The notes beneath the pieces were generated by a model. That model had not been told where the DNA came from. It was given only the letters and a program-made list of their open reading frames with translations, and ran no database searches. Of a stretch of DNA of 64,000 nt, positions 35,601-48,681 are shown in pieces (positions within the stretch are counted from its first letter, which is position 1; each line of letters begins with the position of its first letter). This DNA comes from Amblyornis subalaris (taxonomy: Eukaryota > Chordata > Aves > Passeriformes > Ptilonorhynchidae). The stretch spans positions 992,001 through 1,056,000 of the forward strand of contig JACAXG010000203.1 of NCBI GenBank assembly GCA_018881555.1, given 5' to 3'. A program made the translations under genes and the position numbers.

Positions 35601-37672
35601 AGTGGCTCCTGCATGGCTGGAATGGGAAGTTTCCTTTACAGCTGGACCATACTATGGCAAAAGCAGGCGAGCTCTTTCACTGCTTGCACGGAGCAGTGTT
35701 CCNGGTTTGTGGTAGCTCATTTCTGCTTCATCAGAGAAGACAAAAAAGTCGTCAAAGTAACCACCTAGGAGAGCCCCAACGATGGATTTATTGGCATTGA
35801 TCAGGAATTCCAGCTCCAGATGCAAACACAAATAGGGCCCACACTTCCCTCTTTGTGAGGACAATGTCTCAGCGTTGTGATCTCCAGAGGGACTCGTTGC
35901 TCCGTGAAAGCCCTCCGTGGAAAGGATCCTTGCAGGGCTGGAATTAGCCCGTGCTCTGTCAGAGTCCGGACACNCGGCACGGCCAGTAACACATGTCAGA
36001 GTGGAATTGGCTGCATGAAACGTTTTCATACAGCTGAAGTAAAACATTAAGCTGCTTATGGCCAGAGCAGCTGAGCAATTCACCTGAATAAGAGCAAAAT
36101 CTCATTAGATGGAGATAGCTATGAAGAGAGAGAGCACGGACCGTGTCCCCTGAGCTTAGAGGGCTGAAATGCCAGGTTTGATCAGTCTTGCTCTGCACTG
36201 AGACACCTGACTGCTACAGCTGTCTGCAAGAGCCAGCACTGCCTTCTGCCTTGGCTAATGCTGCTGCCGAGGAGGAAAAGCACTGTATGTGCCATGGAAA
36301 TGCACCCCGGGAAAGCAGGGAAGTGTAATTAAATCCCTTAGATGATGTGCACATTATCCCTTCTGAATTTGGCCCTGAATAGCACAGCTTATTACATGCA
36401 TTTGTGTCAGAAACTTGAGGAGAAAAAAGGACTTCTGGGTTTTGGTTTTTTTTTTGCTTGAGAGGTGTGATACCAAAATTTAAACCTGTAGATGTTTNTT
36501 TAATATCTGATAGTTAATTTGTGTCCACACTGCTTTGGTGTTTTGCAATATGCCAAGGGCCAGCCAGGAACTGTGGAATTAGCTGCATTTCAAAGGTTAT
36601 ATTCATGTAGAGCTTAGGAAATACTTTGGGAGCTTCTGAAAGAAAAATTCNTATATAAAGTGAGAATTGATATGTGAAACATCAAAATCAATTCTATTTT
36701 TACAGCTAAGCCCTAAACCCTGACAAATAAGGGCTTATAACTGAACCAGTGACAGCTCCTTTGCTATTGCAACAGGTGATGAAAGAGTGAATGGGATGTG
36801 AAATTTAGCATAAAACATAAAACATGTAGGAATAAGATAACCTGCAGAACTATGTTTTTAAAAATTTGCACCCTGCTAAATGGTTTGGGGTTTGTTCCAG
36901 TGTCCCCCCACCCACCAAGTCTGCCTTTCTAGTAGGAGTCTCAGCAGAGGAAAGGAAAATTTCCATCCCCGGTGTGCTTGAAGCACAAATGGGAGATCAC
37001 TGTAAGGAAATGCCATCTTCTCCTTCGATGTTAAGTGCAGTGAATGGAATAGATAAACATCAAATAAGGGTCTCCTTTTTTTTCAGTGTGGGAGCTAAAG
37101 GAGAGCAGATTTTGGCTGAGGTAAAAGGCTTGAGCTGTCAAAGATTTCTGGCTTCCCAGAATTCCTCTTCCATTTCCCAAGGTTAAACGCATTGCCTCAA
37201 GGCAGCTGCTTAGAATGATAAAAGGGGCACTACAGGACAGCGGCGCTCTTTGTAATGTTAATAAACCTTGATTTTGATATCAGATGCAACCCTGGGAAAA
37301 CCTGCCAGGTTTAGACTTAAAAATCTAACACTATTTAGCACAAGTTCGTGTAAAGAAGTATTAGTTTGGGAATGGTGATGGTCTGGTTTGAGTGACATAT
37401 GAAAGCAACACATGCATTCTCCTCCCTGCCTTGTCAAACCTTCCTGTTGTTTACCGACAACAAAAGGAATCGCCCGAGTGCTAATTAAACTGAATGTGGT
37501 ACCGAAATGCGCTGTGAAGTCTCTGCCACAAATGCAGCGCTTGAGCTTTGCTGTCAGCAGAGCCAGAGCTCCCCGAAAAGTGGATGGGGTGTGGCTTCCC
37601 CGAGTTCCNTGCCTGGGAACGCTGCCCGGAGCCGAGCGAGGAGCGTTTCCTTGGGATGGGAGATCTCTGACG
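32646..37672. other. non-coding stretch between two CR1 copies
   Basis: No gene is recognised. It contains a 22-bp tandem duplication (32769-32812), a GTGGGA triplet repeat (35541-35560) and CpG-enriched patches at about 34310-34380 and 37440-37670. A minus-strand frame of 143 codons at 35652-36083 begins just after an acceptor-like tract but has no recognisable domain. Confidence 0.5.
32769..32812 (+). repeat. 22-bp imperfect tandem duplication
   Basis: TGTATATGACT occurs at 32780-32790 and again at 32802-32812, with similar TTAGT-containing sequence before each. The offset is 22 bp and the copies differ at a few positions. Confidence 0.75.
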
Positions 37673-37985
37673 AGAGTCATACAACATGGAGCATCCTGAG
37701 ATGGGAGGGAAGCCCAAGGATCATGGATCCAGCTCCTGTCCCTGCACAGACACCCCAGCAATCCCAGCCTGTGCATCCCTGGGAGCGCTGTCCAAGGGCC
37801 CCTGGAGCTGTGGCAGCCTCGGGGCCGTGCCCATTCCCTGGGGAGCCTGCTCAGTGCCCAGCCCCCTGTGGGGCCAGCAGAAGCTGTTCCTGCTGTCCAG
37901 CCCGGCCCTGCCGCGGCCCAGCTCCAGCCCTTCCCTCGGGATGTTCCTGTGGCCCCTCCAGACCCTTCCCCATCCTCGTAGCCCA
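37673..37985 (-). mobile_element. CR1 LINE fragment, 3' end, minus strand
   Basis: On the minus strand the segment reads in CR1 order. It passes GGGCTGGAGCTGGGCC, GGCCGGGCTGGACAGCAGGA, CAGGCTCCCCAGGGAATG and GGCCCCGAGGCTGCC. It then reaches GGGATTGCTGGGGTGTCTG and CAGGAGCTGGATCCATGATC and ends near CATGTTGTATGACTC. It is the same subfamily type as the copy at 14.8 kb but longer, about 310 bp. High GC and lack of stops make it the source of the 250-codon minus-strand frame (37258-38010) and of several plus-strand frames, none of which are genes. Confidence 0.88.
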
Positions 37986-40900
37986 GAGCATGGAAATCAT
38001 TTATTGCCATAAATGCAAAGCCGTAGGACTGTTGATTAGAGAGCGCAGAGTTTCATCCAGGAATGACAGGAACTTTGTTAGATGCTTTTCTTCCTAGAGT
38101 TCTGCTTAAAAATGACAGATGTCTAAATTGTGTTGGCCATTAAGTCAGGCTGCCATTGTTAGCCAGATATTTCTGAATCAATAATAAATATGTAAGTCAA
38201 AACCTCAGGGGAGTGACTCAGAATAAAGTAAAATGAGGCATATTTATGATCAAGGCAGCTATAAATGAACAATGCATTTTGGTCATGTGGAGTTTGGCAA
38301 AATGGAGCTCCAGCTTATCCTCACAAAGCAGGTCTGCCTCTTTGAATCCATGAGAAAACCCCCACTGACATGAAAGAGATTTGGATTTCACCCACAAAGT
38401 TGTGCTGAAATCTGTACAAAAGCAAAAAAGACCCTGACGGTTCACGGGAAGTGAAGCTGTGTATTCTCCTCCTTCAAATTCACCAGCAAGGCCCATTCCC
38501 ATAATGGGAACAGTGCCCACAGAATGCGAAAATCATATATTAAAGAAATCTGAAACTGTCAGTAGTGCACACTGTTAGCTGAAGTAATCCCACTGTCTCA
38601 GAGCTACCATCCCGTTCCGGAGATGATTCCCAGTTTCTGTCTGGGATATCTGGGACACTGCCACGCTCACCAAGGAATAAGAATTCCTGGAGTTCAGTGC
38701 CCAGCTGGAGCCCAATCCTGGCAGCAGGGTCATTGCAGGAACAGCTGGACAACCCCAACACAGGGCTGGAGTGTGAGCAGGGCTTTGGGAGGGGGGCTTG
38801 GAAAAATGTGGATCTTGGTTTTCAGCAAAAATGGGTTTGAGTTAACTTTGCCTAATTCTTCATTGTTTCCTTGGAAGTACTTGCATTATATATTCAAATA
38901 TATATCACATAAAAATCTGTGTACTTTAAAAATATTTTTCTTCATATATCAAGATTTTTCACCCCACATTTCTAAGGAAATAGGTAGCAATAGGGAGAGA
39001 ATTGGGGAAAACACATTTATATGCTTTCTCAAATTATCTTCATATAATACTGAATTATTTCTCTCCATTCTTCCCATGAAACTTCACAATGAAAGGAAAC
39101 AATGGGGAAGGTTCAGATATTCTAAAAGCATTCTTGAAACATATTGTTAAAGCAATACTTCAAACTTAATCTGATTCTTTTATTCTTTTGATGACAGTAG
39201 CACAAATCTAATAAGCAAGGGAAAGCCATTACCTCGTGATTTGAGGTTAGATTTATAAACCAGGTTACTTTCCTTTTAACCACAGAAGTCAGTAAGGCTT
39301 CATTTAATTAATAGTTTTGTTGGGTACATGTGGCAGTCCATTAAGACAGTGTGTATTGNCTCCAGGTATGTATTAAGATGTATCCAAAGATTACTTTATA
39401 ATAATCAGGAGCATGCCATCCCAAATAAATATTAGGTTAGGATTTTAGATCTGGTTCCCAGCACAAGCAGCAGAGGATAGTGGCTTAACCTGGGATCTTG
39501 CCTTGCACTGTGTCTTCTGTTGGAGTTTTTTCATGAAGTCCATCAGGTAGAAATCACAGNGTTGCAGAACTTGATCTGATGTTTGTCATCCTGGAAATAC
39601 TCAGGCATTATTTTGAAATTACCCTTTCGCTCTGGAAAATTCTGACTACTCACTGCTAAGTGCACATCTTTACTACCGCTTGTTCAGTGGGGGAGTTTGT
39701 TTGTTTTTATTTCAAAATCCTTTTTTTTTCACCAAAACACAGCTTCAACTGCCTTTTGGGGCTTCCCCCAAACGACCCACTGCTACTCTCCACCTATGCC
39801 AGCAGCACGATGGCAGTGACACTGTGTGATCCTGGGCAACTTCCAAGAGAGGATGGGGTAACATTAGACACAAGCAAATGTATTAGAATAAGAGTTGCTC
39901 CTTTCTTCTGGAAAAGATGGAACTTTGCTCCATCTGAAGCTGCACTCTCCTCTCCAGCTATTTTNTCCTGTGGAAACAGCAGGGCACTCTGCTTACAGCT
40001 GCTGTGCTGTGTGTACTTCACACGGAGCAGCACTTTAAAACGCGATCNGTACAGCAGTGCTACCTCTCCTTGGCAATATCCACAGGTGAACTCCTCTTTA
40101 ACAACTCCTTTAATGCCTCAACAACATCAAAGCCTTTTCTCAGCACCCAGAACTGTCCTTTGAGCGCCTCATGTCTCCATTATTACCACAGAGTGCTTTT
40201 GTGAGTGTGTACNTACACACTGTGGCATATATTCTTATTTATCTGAGTTATTCCTTATCTTTTGGGATTTGAAAAAGTTTATCACTGAAAGAGCTGGNGT
40301 TTTTTTTCCAGGCAATCTGAGAATCGTGACCATCTAGAGTCTGAGGAGTGCCGGGGAGATAACAAAACAGAACAACGCCCACTCACACCTTTCTCCAGCA
40401 ATACACCAACCCAGCAGTGCCACTCAATTCACTCCCCACAGAAAGGAGTGAGATGCTTGAGACTCTGGGAATGCTTGTGACAGTATTTAAAGAGCCACTA
40501 GACATCCTTCAGGTCTTACAGCTGCAGAAGAACCTGCAGACTCAGAATAGAAGGAATGCCAAATTCTTGGTTATGAGGAACAGCCACATTTTGTTGCAAA
40601 ATCATGTGAGAAATCCCCACTCGTGGAAATAGGGGGCTCCATTTGCAGTATGGCATGAGTATTTATGGTTTTATTCCGCCTTGTTTTGCTTCCCTGTTGC
40701 TCTGCCTGTGTGCAGCTCTGTCCAGCAAGGGGTTCATTCTCACCCTGTCCTTGCAGGGCTGGCAGTTATTGCAGGGAGAATTCAGGTCAGTGTGTAAAGC
40801 ATAGGAATGATCAAGTCTGAGCTTGAGCCTCAGGGTAATGTCCTATTTCTCCAAGCAAAATCTCTTTTCTTATGAATTAATGGTTTGTCTGGTCACCATC

Positions 40901-42724
40901 GATCTTTCTTCAGCTGATCTTTTCCTCATTGATCTTTTCTCAGCGAGAGAAATGCCAGTCAGCTAATACACTGCTCTCAGAGCTGAGTATAAATAGAGTC
41001 AGCACCTCGCACTCCTCCTCAGAGGGTATTTGGGAGTCTGTTCCCTCGGCACTTGTCCATGTCTTTTTCATGTAGAATAGTCCTTGAGCAGTGAGAGTGC
41101 TTTCAAGAAAATGATATAAACATTATCTGATATCTGTTGAAAACTCACATGGTTGTGGCATTTGGAAAGCAGAGGGAAGAAGGGACTGCCCAGAGTTCCC
41201 TCGAGTGTCTGCAGGGTGCTGCTGGTCCAGCAGGGGCTGGAGTTCCCTCCTTGTCCCATATTGTTTTACCTGATATTGTGGGGGACAGCCCCAAGCTGTT
41301 ACAAGGGAAAAGGAATAAATCCACTGAGCTAAGATGACTCATTGACATATCATAAAGCCCTTTTGAGTATTTAAATAGGAATAAAGCACAGCATTCAATA
41401 TTTATTCGCATATGCATTTCTTCTTGAAGTAACTAAACTACTTTACATCTGCTCTACCTCTTTTATTTTCTAGGGAGACAATAATAAATTTGATGTTTTA
41501 AAAACCATGTCCACGTGTTGTATTGTTCTGTTTACTGGAATAAAATGCTCTAGGAGATGTATGGAGAGCTACCATAGGTATCACTGGCAAAAGTAACAGT
41601 CATTGGGTACAACTGAACTCTATTTGACCATCAGAGGAAGAAAAAACGTATAAAGCACCATTAGAGCAGGTCTCAATTTTTTTCTTCTGTTCCAACCTTA
41701 GTACTTTAGTGCAGAGATAGCTCCATCAATCATTTAAAACCACTGACCATACCTTGCACCAGCTATCAGCCATAGTTCATACTGAGCTTTCTGTGTGCTC
41801 CAAATGGCTTTACATTTTATGTGCCAAGCTGGGTTGGAAATTTATAGTTGCTTTCCTTCTGACACCTGGATTTCCCACCTGGAAAATAAACTCCTTTAAC
41901 TACTTTAAATCTTCATGAATTTCTTGCTGCCTGGGTCTCCAAGGGCTCGGTTGTGACTGCTCCTGCCTGCCCATGCCATGAAGCAATAATCCTATTCCAC
42001 TGTGTGTGAGCCTGGCTGATTCATGGGCTCCAGACACAAAGCAATAAGCAGACACTGTATCCTCATTTAAACNCAGGTTCTCAAAAACAGTTAGGGATCT
42101 AACAACTCAATTTCAGAGGGAATTTGATGCCCAAATGCATCTGAGAGTCTCAGCTCTGGTCCCTGCCCCAAGACAGAGAACCAGGGACAAGAGACAAGTG
42201 CAGGTGAGTTTGTTAACACCTGTCCTAGCCAGCAGTGTTGTGATTTGTCATTGCTATAGGCTTGAAAGGAACAATGTGCTTCCTGGTATTCCATAACTTG
42301 TTTTCTGGTATTCTTCATAAAATCTTTCATTGAGTTTAGGCTCAGAAGAGAGTATTTTTGCTTTTCAATACCTATCTGTCTGTCTGTAATGTTGCTAATG
42401 CTATTCCATACATCCTAAACCTCACTTACACAGCTAGGTGCAGTTATATGGCTGTCTTGAAAGTGATTCTGTTTAGAGGCACCAGTGTTTTCAGAGAGTC
42501 TTTGTCACCAAACCTGTCTCAAAGCTACAGCTACAGCACAAGGATATCCTCACAGACATCCCCATGCAGGGGGGAGATGTGCAAACATAAAATAACGAGT
42601 CAGTTGGAGATGGTGAGTTACAAAAAAGTTTTAATTCTTAATAATAAATCACAGGTCTCTGAAGGGAGATTCTTTCTTGCCATTTCTGCTTGGGATTCAT
42701 TGATTGCATTGCCTAGAGGAAGAA
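37986..42724. other. non-coding stretch
   Basis: No gene or recognisable transposon. The frame at 38623-39150 plus (175 codons) starts in GC-rich sequence and runs into AT-rich sequence, and it shows no domain. The frame at 39660-40163 plus contains two Ns and is also unrecognised. Poly-T tracts are short. Confidence 0.5.
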
Positions 42725-42940
42725 ATAAGGAAGAAATATTTTTTACTGTGAGGGTGCTGAGGCCCTGTCACAGGTTGCCCAGAGAAGCTGTGGCTGATCC
42801 ACCCCCAGAAATATTCAGGGCCAGGTTGNATGAGGCTCTGAGCAACCTGACCTGGCTGCAGATATCCCTGCNCATCGCAGGGGGGTTGGACTAGATGGCC
42901 TTTAAAAGTCCCTTCCAACCCCAAGGCTTTCTGTGAAGCG
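42725..42940 (+). mobile_element. CR1 LINE fragment, 3' end
   Basis: The order is TTTTTTACTGTGAGGGTGCT, GTCACAGGTTGCCCAGAGAA, GCTGTGGCTGATCC, AGGGCCAGGTTG, GGGGTTGGACTAGATGGCCT and TCCCTTCCAACCCCAAGG. This is a typical CR1 3' UTR, truncated at its 5' side. Its subfamily motifs (ACTGTGAGGGTG, GTTGGACTAGATGGCC) are closer to the 62.3-kb copy than to those at 14.8 and 37.7 kb. Confidence 0.9.
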
Positions 42941-45900
42941 GAGGAGTTTGGCTCCCAAAAGCCACAACCCTTTCCAGCTCTCCAGGCCGGCAGTTTCCCC
43001 GCTCTGCGCCTGGGCAGCCCTCTCAGATTTGCAGAGGAACCGTGCAGAGGTGAGGGATGTGATCGGAGTTTCTACGATTTACTCCCAGCAAAAGCTTTGG
43101 AGCTCATTTTTTGCTGCAGAACTTCACTCGGGAGGTGGACTGAGCACCTCCCTCGGAGAGCCATAAATCCACCGCGGGCACCACGGAAAACAAAGCCGAG
43201 CCATTACGGAGATGCTGAGTGATCCTGCACCGTGTGCTGCGGGGATTGAGAATGCTGCTTCCAGGAGCACCTCCTCCACATTTCAGGCATTATTTTGTGT
43301 TGGTTTTAGTCAGAAGGCCACCTTATTATGTTCAGCTGGAAGCCAACCCAGATCTAATGCACTGGGCCGCTGCCTCTAATGCAGTTTACCTACCATAAAA
43401 GTTAAAAATAAACTACGGCTTATTCCACTTACTGAAAAGTCAGTTCAACATGTCATGGGGCTTATTAGCACACTGAGACTGTTCTTCATGCCTTAATACT
43501 AGGCCATGACTCTGATGTAAAAATGAAATGAAACTATTTAAATTGACTTGGATACTTATTAGGGAGAGGGTTTCATTTAATTCCCTTTTCTGTTTTTCTC
43601 TCCTTTATAGAAGCAACCATCTGGGCTTGATAGGAGGTAGGGCAATGACANGTCTATTCTGTGAAAAACACTATAATTTTTAAAGCACTATTACCAAATG
43701 AGACTCAATAGACAGAGTGTGTAAGTGAAAAGTGATTTGCCTTGTGGAAAAAAAAAAGTACATTCTAGCTGTATGCTATAGGGATCTTATGCTGCTAATT
43801 GGAAAACTCAAATTTGTCGACATTAGCAAGTTGAACAGGTGACAATAACTGGTGATAACCAAGGACTAATTATCTCAACTGGAAATTAACCATTAGGTGT
43901 TCTGAGCTAAATAAAAGGGGAGGGGAAACTTGGAATAGCAATGTGTCCTATTTATGTTGAAAGAATTAGCAGGATTTTATGTGGGATTAAAAAAAATTAA
44001 ATGAAACAAATACTCTCTAGGCTAGTACTGTGTGTGACTGCTGTGGCTCCATTTCTTAAAGAACTTGGACTGGGGGGAGTGGAAGGAAACAATAATGCAG
44101 AGTGGTATGATTGGCCTGCTAAAAAAAACTACCCCAANCCTCTTTGTTCTCTTCTGAATTCTGCTAAAGTGAAAAAAGAGGTCGGTTAGCTGTTCTTAGA
44201 ATTCAAACTATTTGATTGAAGATGCTGTCCATTATTCTAGTTAGAAATGCACACTGTGGTGTAGGCCCGCGGGTAGGAAGGATTCAGCTGTTGCAGATTT
44301 CCAGGAAAACCCACAGCAGAGAGCTCAGAACGGGGCAGTGCAGGCAGCAGCCAGAGCTGGGTGCCGGCAGATCCACCTCAGGCTGCAGAATTCCTGGCTG
44401 GATGAGACACACATGAAGTGCACACTGTCAATTCCACCCTGCTCTAACTTCCCTTGCCTTAACGCTTATTGCAAAACTTAAATCCTAACGAGTAGGGCTG
44501 GAACAAGATAGGGCCCTGGAGGGTACCAGCAAAATGAGGGAACAGCAAATGAGTTACAGCAAAANCCCTTTTCCTCCCTTCTTACCATTGACACAGGCTT
44601 TTCTGTTCTTACATTTTGTTTGTCTGACACACCGAGTGAACAAAAGTGACAGCACTTTAAAAATAATATCAAATTCTGAAAGCAGTCAGAACCTTAAATT
44701 GGAATTTCAGTCTTTGACATTGGAAACAAACATATGAGACAATTGTTAGCATTCTGCATTGTGCNGATAAAGACACAGACTAGTAGCAAATTCTTCTGAG
44801 AGACATGCCTGATAAGATTATAAATTAGGTTTTACAGAGAAAGTGCACTTAAAGAGAGATTTAATTGTTTGCCAATAAAAATCTCATGTTGCATGGAGCT
44901 TTCAGAGCTCATTTTAACAGTTGTTACTATTCAAATGCCTTGTTTTAACACTTTAGGGGCTTGTTTGGTTGGTTTTGGTTTATTGAATTAATTGTTCTTC
45001 CTCAAATCTTCGCTATTCTTCTGACTTTTGCGTCTGGTTTAAGATTTTGCTGCCTCTTGCAGTCTGTGTTGCTGTGCAGTAGGTGGAAAATGTGGTGTGT
45101 AAGTACAAAGCTTCTTTTAACTTGTTAGACTCAAAGAAAGCTGAAGTGTGAAGGTTACAACTGTGTGCTCGAGATTGGGCGCCTTGTACTGCTGGGCAGC
45201 TCACCCCTGACATGTGTATGGCTCATTTTTTGGGCATGTCAGCTCTGATGTTGGACTTTTGGGCTCGTTCAAAATGCTGGAAAAGCCGAAACAGAAAGGC
45301 ATGAGAGGGTACATAAGGATGAGTTTGTATAGGGATGCCTGGGGAAGATGGTGTGTAACCTCAGCTGGTNCTTGCAGCCACAAGTGTCAATGAAGCTGCA
45401 TCGGAAATTTGGAAAAAGTTNGGAAACACTTTCATGTTCATCACTGGATGAATTTCATTAAGCAGCCAAGGATTTCTATCTTNAGCTCTATCATTCAGCT
45501 TTAGGAAAATGTTTCTGAATGCTTAAAACAAAATATTTGGTAACTTTTCCTAGTCTGAATTCAGGTGGCAATGTGTAGTTGCTCTAGGAGTGTAAACCTG
45601 TAAGTGGAGGTAACAGAGCTGCCCCTTTGTGGGAGATTCACACCTCGGGGCTTATCTGAATCCCATTAAAGCAATAAAAAAACAACTGACACATCTTTGG
45701 ATCAGGGCCACCAGGAATACCAATTCTTTAGGGTTCATACCAGTGACTACTAGCAATNTAGCTTGTAAATATAATTTCCATATACGCTTACTAATCAGCA
45801 TTGGTAATCTATTGAAATGTCCCTGTCTGCACACTCACACTGACAGACAAGGTGGGTTTCTGCTAAGACATCAGCCAGATTCTCTCCACATCATCTCTTC

Positions 45901-48639
45901 AGCCTCACAGTTTCTACATATTTAACCTTCTGTTTCTAACAAACATCATCCTTNGCATCAAAGGGCTTTAGGACATCCATTTTTTGCTGACACACCCGTG
46001 CTGTGCTTTATTTATGCATCATCAAAGTATGGCACTGCCCAAAAGGTGAAAGACCTCTCTCCCCTCTAACTCATTTCCTGAGTAGACCAATATCATCCGA
46101 CTTCAGACACTGACAAATGTAAATTGAGGTCCGTGAAATTAGAAAAGTGCTGAACTAGAGTACACAGAAAAGTGTGACATTCTCCTNTGGTGAATAACAA
46201 TCTAATATAATATCTCCCATAATGAGAAACTTGGATGTGGGATATGCTTTACCTATTTGTGATGTACATAGTAAAACCTCCCTAATGCTCTTGATGCACA
46301 GAGAAATTGCACACCCCGAACTCTATTAATGCTGCTTTTGTATATCCAGCAGCAGGGAGAAGAGACTCTTTGCAAGGTTAAACTGAGGGTCAGAACACTC
46401 TTTTGAACTTTCTTGCAGTAGTTTCTCACAGCGCAGCTGCTTAGGTGGTGGCCATGTTCTTGCTGAGACACTGAAATCCTGACTACGTATTTAGAATTGG
46501 AAAACAGAAGCAAAAGCTTCTTAAACATCTCTCATAGCCTTCAACATTAATTATTAAAGGAAGAGGCTTCCAGAATCTTAAAAGACTTTTAAGCTTTTTT
46601 TTTTCCTGAGTTTGTAGATTCATTGGAAATAATGAGAGGGCAGCTGTGTCTTATATCCATTTCAGAGGATTCCTGATAAATTTTCAAAGAGTTTTTCCTG
46701 TTGATTGTTTACATAGAGTGTCTTGGTCTATGAGAAAGTGGCTTTTTATTTTGTTTTTTTGAATATATCATTATATGGTTTTCTAGCATTCTCTGCAATA
46801 TTTTCTATTAGCTCAAATGGAAAAGAAAAATGGTGTTGAAGAAGCCACTCTGATTTTTTTCTAGTCACACTTTTTCTGCTCCTCTTTTGACTCAAAATAG
46901 ACCGGTTTTCACCTGGAATTTAGTAGAGATTACTAAAATGTGGTGAAATTTCAGTTTGTGTGGTTTATTGACAATTTAGGACAGAAAAAGAAAAAAAAGG
47001 TAAGATTTTGGTCTTACTTCACAGGCCTTTACACACCTTTGTACAGAGCTAATTAGCAGTGTGTTCAAGCTGAAATTTTCAATAAAACTGCATCTTGGTC
47101 ACCATGGGAAAGCCAATTGTCCATAATACAGAGGTACAGTAATTAAACACCCAGTACATGGTTCTGATTCTGGGAATACTTAACCATATCTATAACTTGG
47201 CATTTATGGGAAGTCCTACAGACTCTAAAAACACTATTCCCAAAAGGAGGGTTATTATTTTGGAAGCAGCCTTGGAGTGCATTCCTTTAGAAGGTGAGCT
47301 TGCAAATCAGCTGCATGACTGGGGTGCAGTTTGCCCACATGCCCTGAGCGTGCCATGGGCACCTCGTGCTCCTCACAGCTGCACCTGCTTTGGCCTCGAG
47401 GTGGCTTCCATTTGGCATTCCACAGCATGCCACTGGAGGTTTGTGCTAGTCAGGATAGCAGCTGACTCCACACAATAGTGTGGTAACGTGTGCTGTGTCA
47501 TCTTTTGATGCCTTGGATTTTGGTGTTCAATGGAAAACAACAATAAATTCGTGGAGCTTTACTGCCTCTGCCAAATGTGACATCTTTCAGAGTATAACAT
47601 GCTGAAAGGCTTGCACAGTCTGTGCCAACTGCATGATTTAGCTGCTATAAAATCCCTCTGAATCAAAACCATTTTGAAATAAAGAAGAACCAGCCTGAGA
47701 ATTTCATTGCACTGTTGGATATCCACTCAAAGATCAATCACCTGTCCTCATTCTGTATTCCTGCTGTATTTTTCAGCTTAATCTTTTCTGCAGCTTACCT
47801 ATTTCATTAAGGCTGGAATTTTAAAAGACTGGCAACTGCACGCAGAGGCAGAGAGTCAAGAGTGAGAAGTGTCAAACCTGGACAGCAAAGTTCTGTACAA
47901 ATTGTGTTATGCCATTAAAAAAGGCAATATTTTTCTTCCTCTTTTGTTTCTGTGGAACTCTGTAATCCCAGATAGGTTCAGTATAAGCTTTCCAGTGTTT
48001 GGCATCCTAATATTCCTGAATTCTGTCCCACTCTAAGACCAGTCAGGTGCAGAAAACAGGGCTGGCTGCAAGAGAACAGGTGCAAGAGAACACACGATTC
48101 TCTTCAGTTTTCCCATCCAGGTAAAGTTTTACACAGTACTCGTCACATTTCAAACAGTCTGTGGATGTCAAAGCCTGGAATCTAAACCAAGAAGTGACTT
48201 GTTCAGAAATTAAATGAAAAGAAAATCTTTAGGGATGGTACATGAACTAATTGAAAGTGTATCAGCAAAGGACTTTTTGTGTGTAGGAAAAATGCTTCTC
48301 NCTTGGACTGTTGCACTGAAAGGATGTTTAAACCACACAGAGTGATGCAAAATACTGGAGTCATGTGAAAGGATTATAATTATTGTATTAACTTGTTGGT
48401 TCTCTCTGAAACATTTCNAAAAAATCAGCTCTAGAACAGATTATTAAAATGATAAACTATCATTGCAACATCTGATCAAAAATTCAGTAGGTTAATTAAG
48501 GCTCCTTTTGTCCTAATAGCTTATATAATGAGAGAGGTTTGCTAAATTAAGCATGGTAAAAAAACTTTTGTCACCAGTTTGACATAGGTTGGGTTCTCAC
48601 ATTCCAAAGCTGTTAGAAGATTTAATAGCATGGAAGGGT
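42941..48639. other. non-coding stretch, possible conserved elements
   Basis: No gene is recognised. A CpG-enriched patch lies at about 43040-43240. It is followed by 300 bp of complex, non-repetitive AT-rich sequence (43260-43560) that resembles vertebrate conserved non-coding elements in character only. Open frames at 47158-47478 plus and 46253-46528 minus are unrecognised. Confidence 0.45.
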
Positions 48640-48681
48640 ACACGTGTGCACTGTTCATGTGCATGTGCACACGTGTGTGTG
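48640..48681. repeat. 12-bp perfect inverted repeat in alternating purine-pyrimidine DNA
   Basis: The arms are ACACGTGTGCAC (48640-48651) and its exact reverse complement at 48665-48676, separated by a 13-base loop. Bases 48656-48681 alternate pyrimidine and purine without a break. The arms carry CACGTG E-box cores. Such DNA can extrude a cruciform or adopt the Z form. Confidence 0.9.

Noticed and set aside
37258..38010. 250-codon open frame on the minus strand
   Set aside because: Its first 100 or so codons lie over a CR1 3' UTR in GC-rich sequence. The product is Gly/Ser/Trp-rich with no domain, and an N interrupts it.
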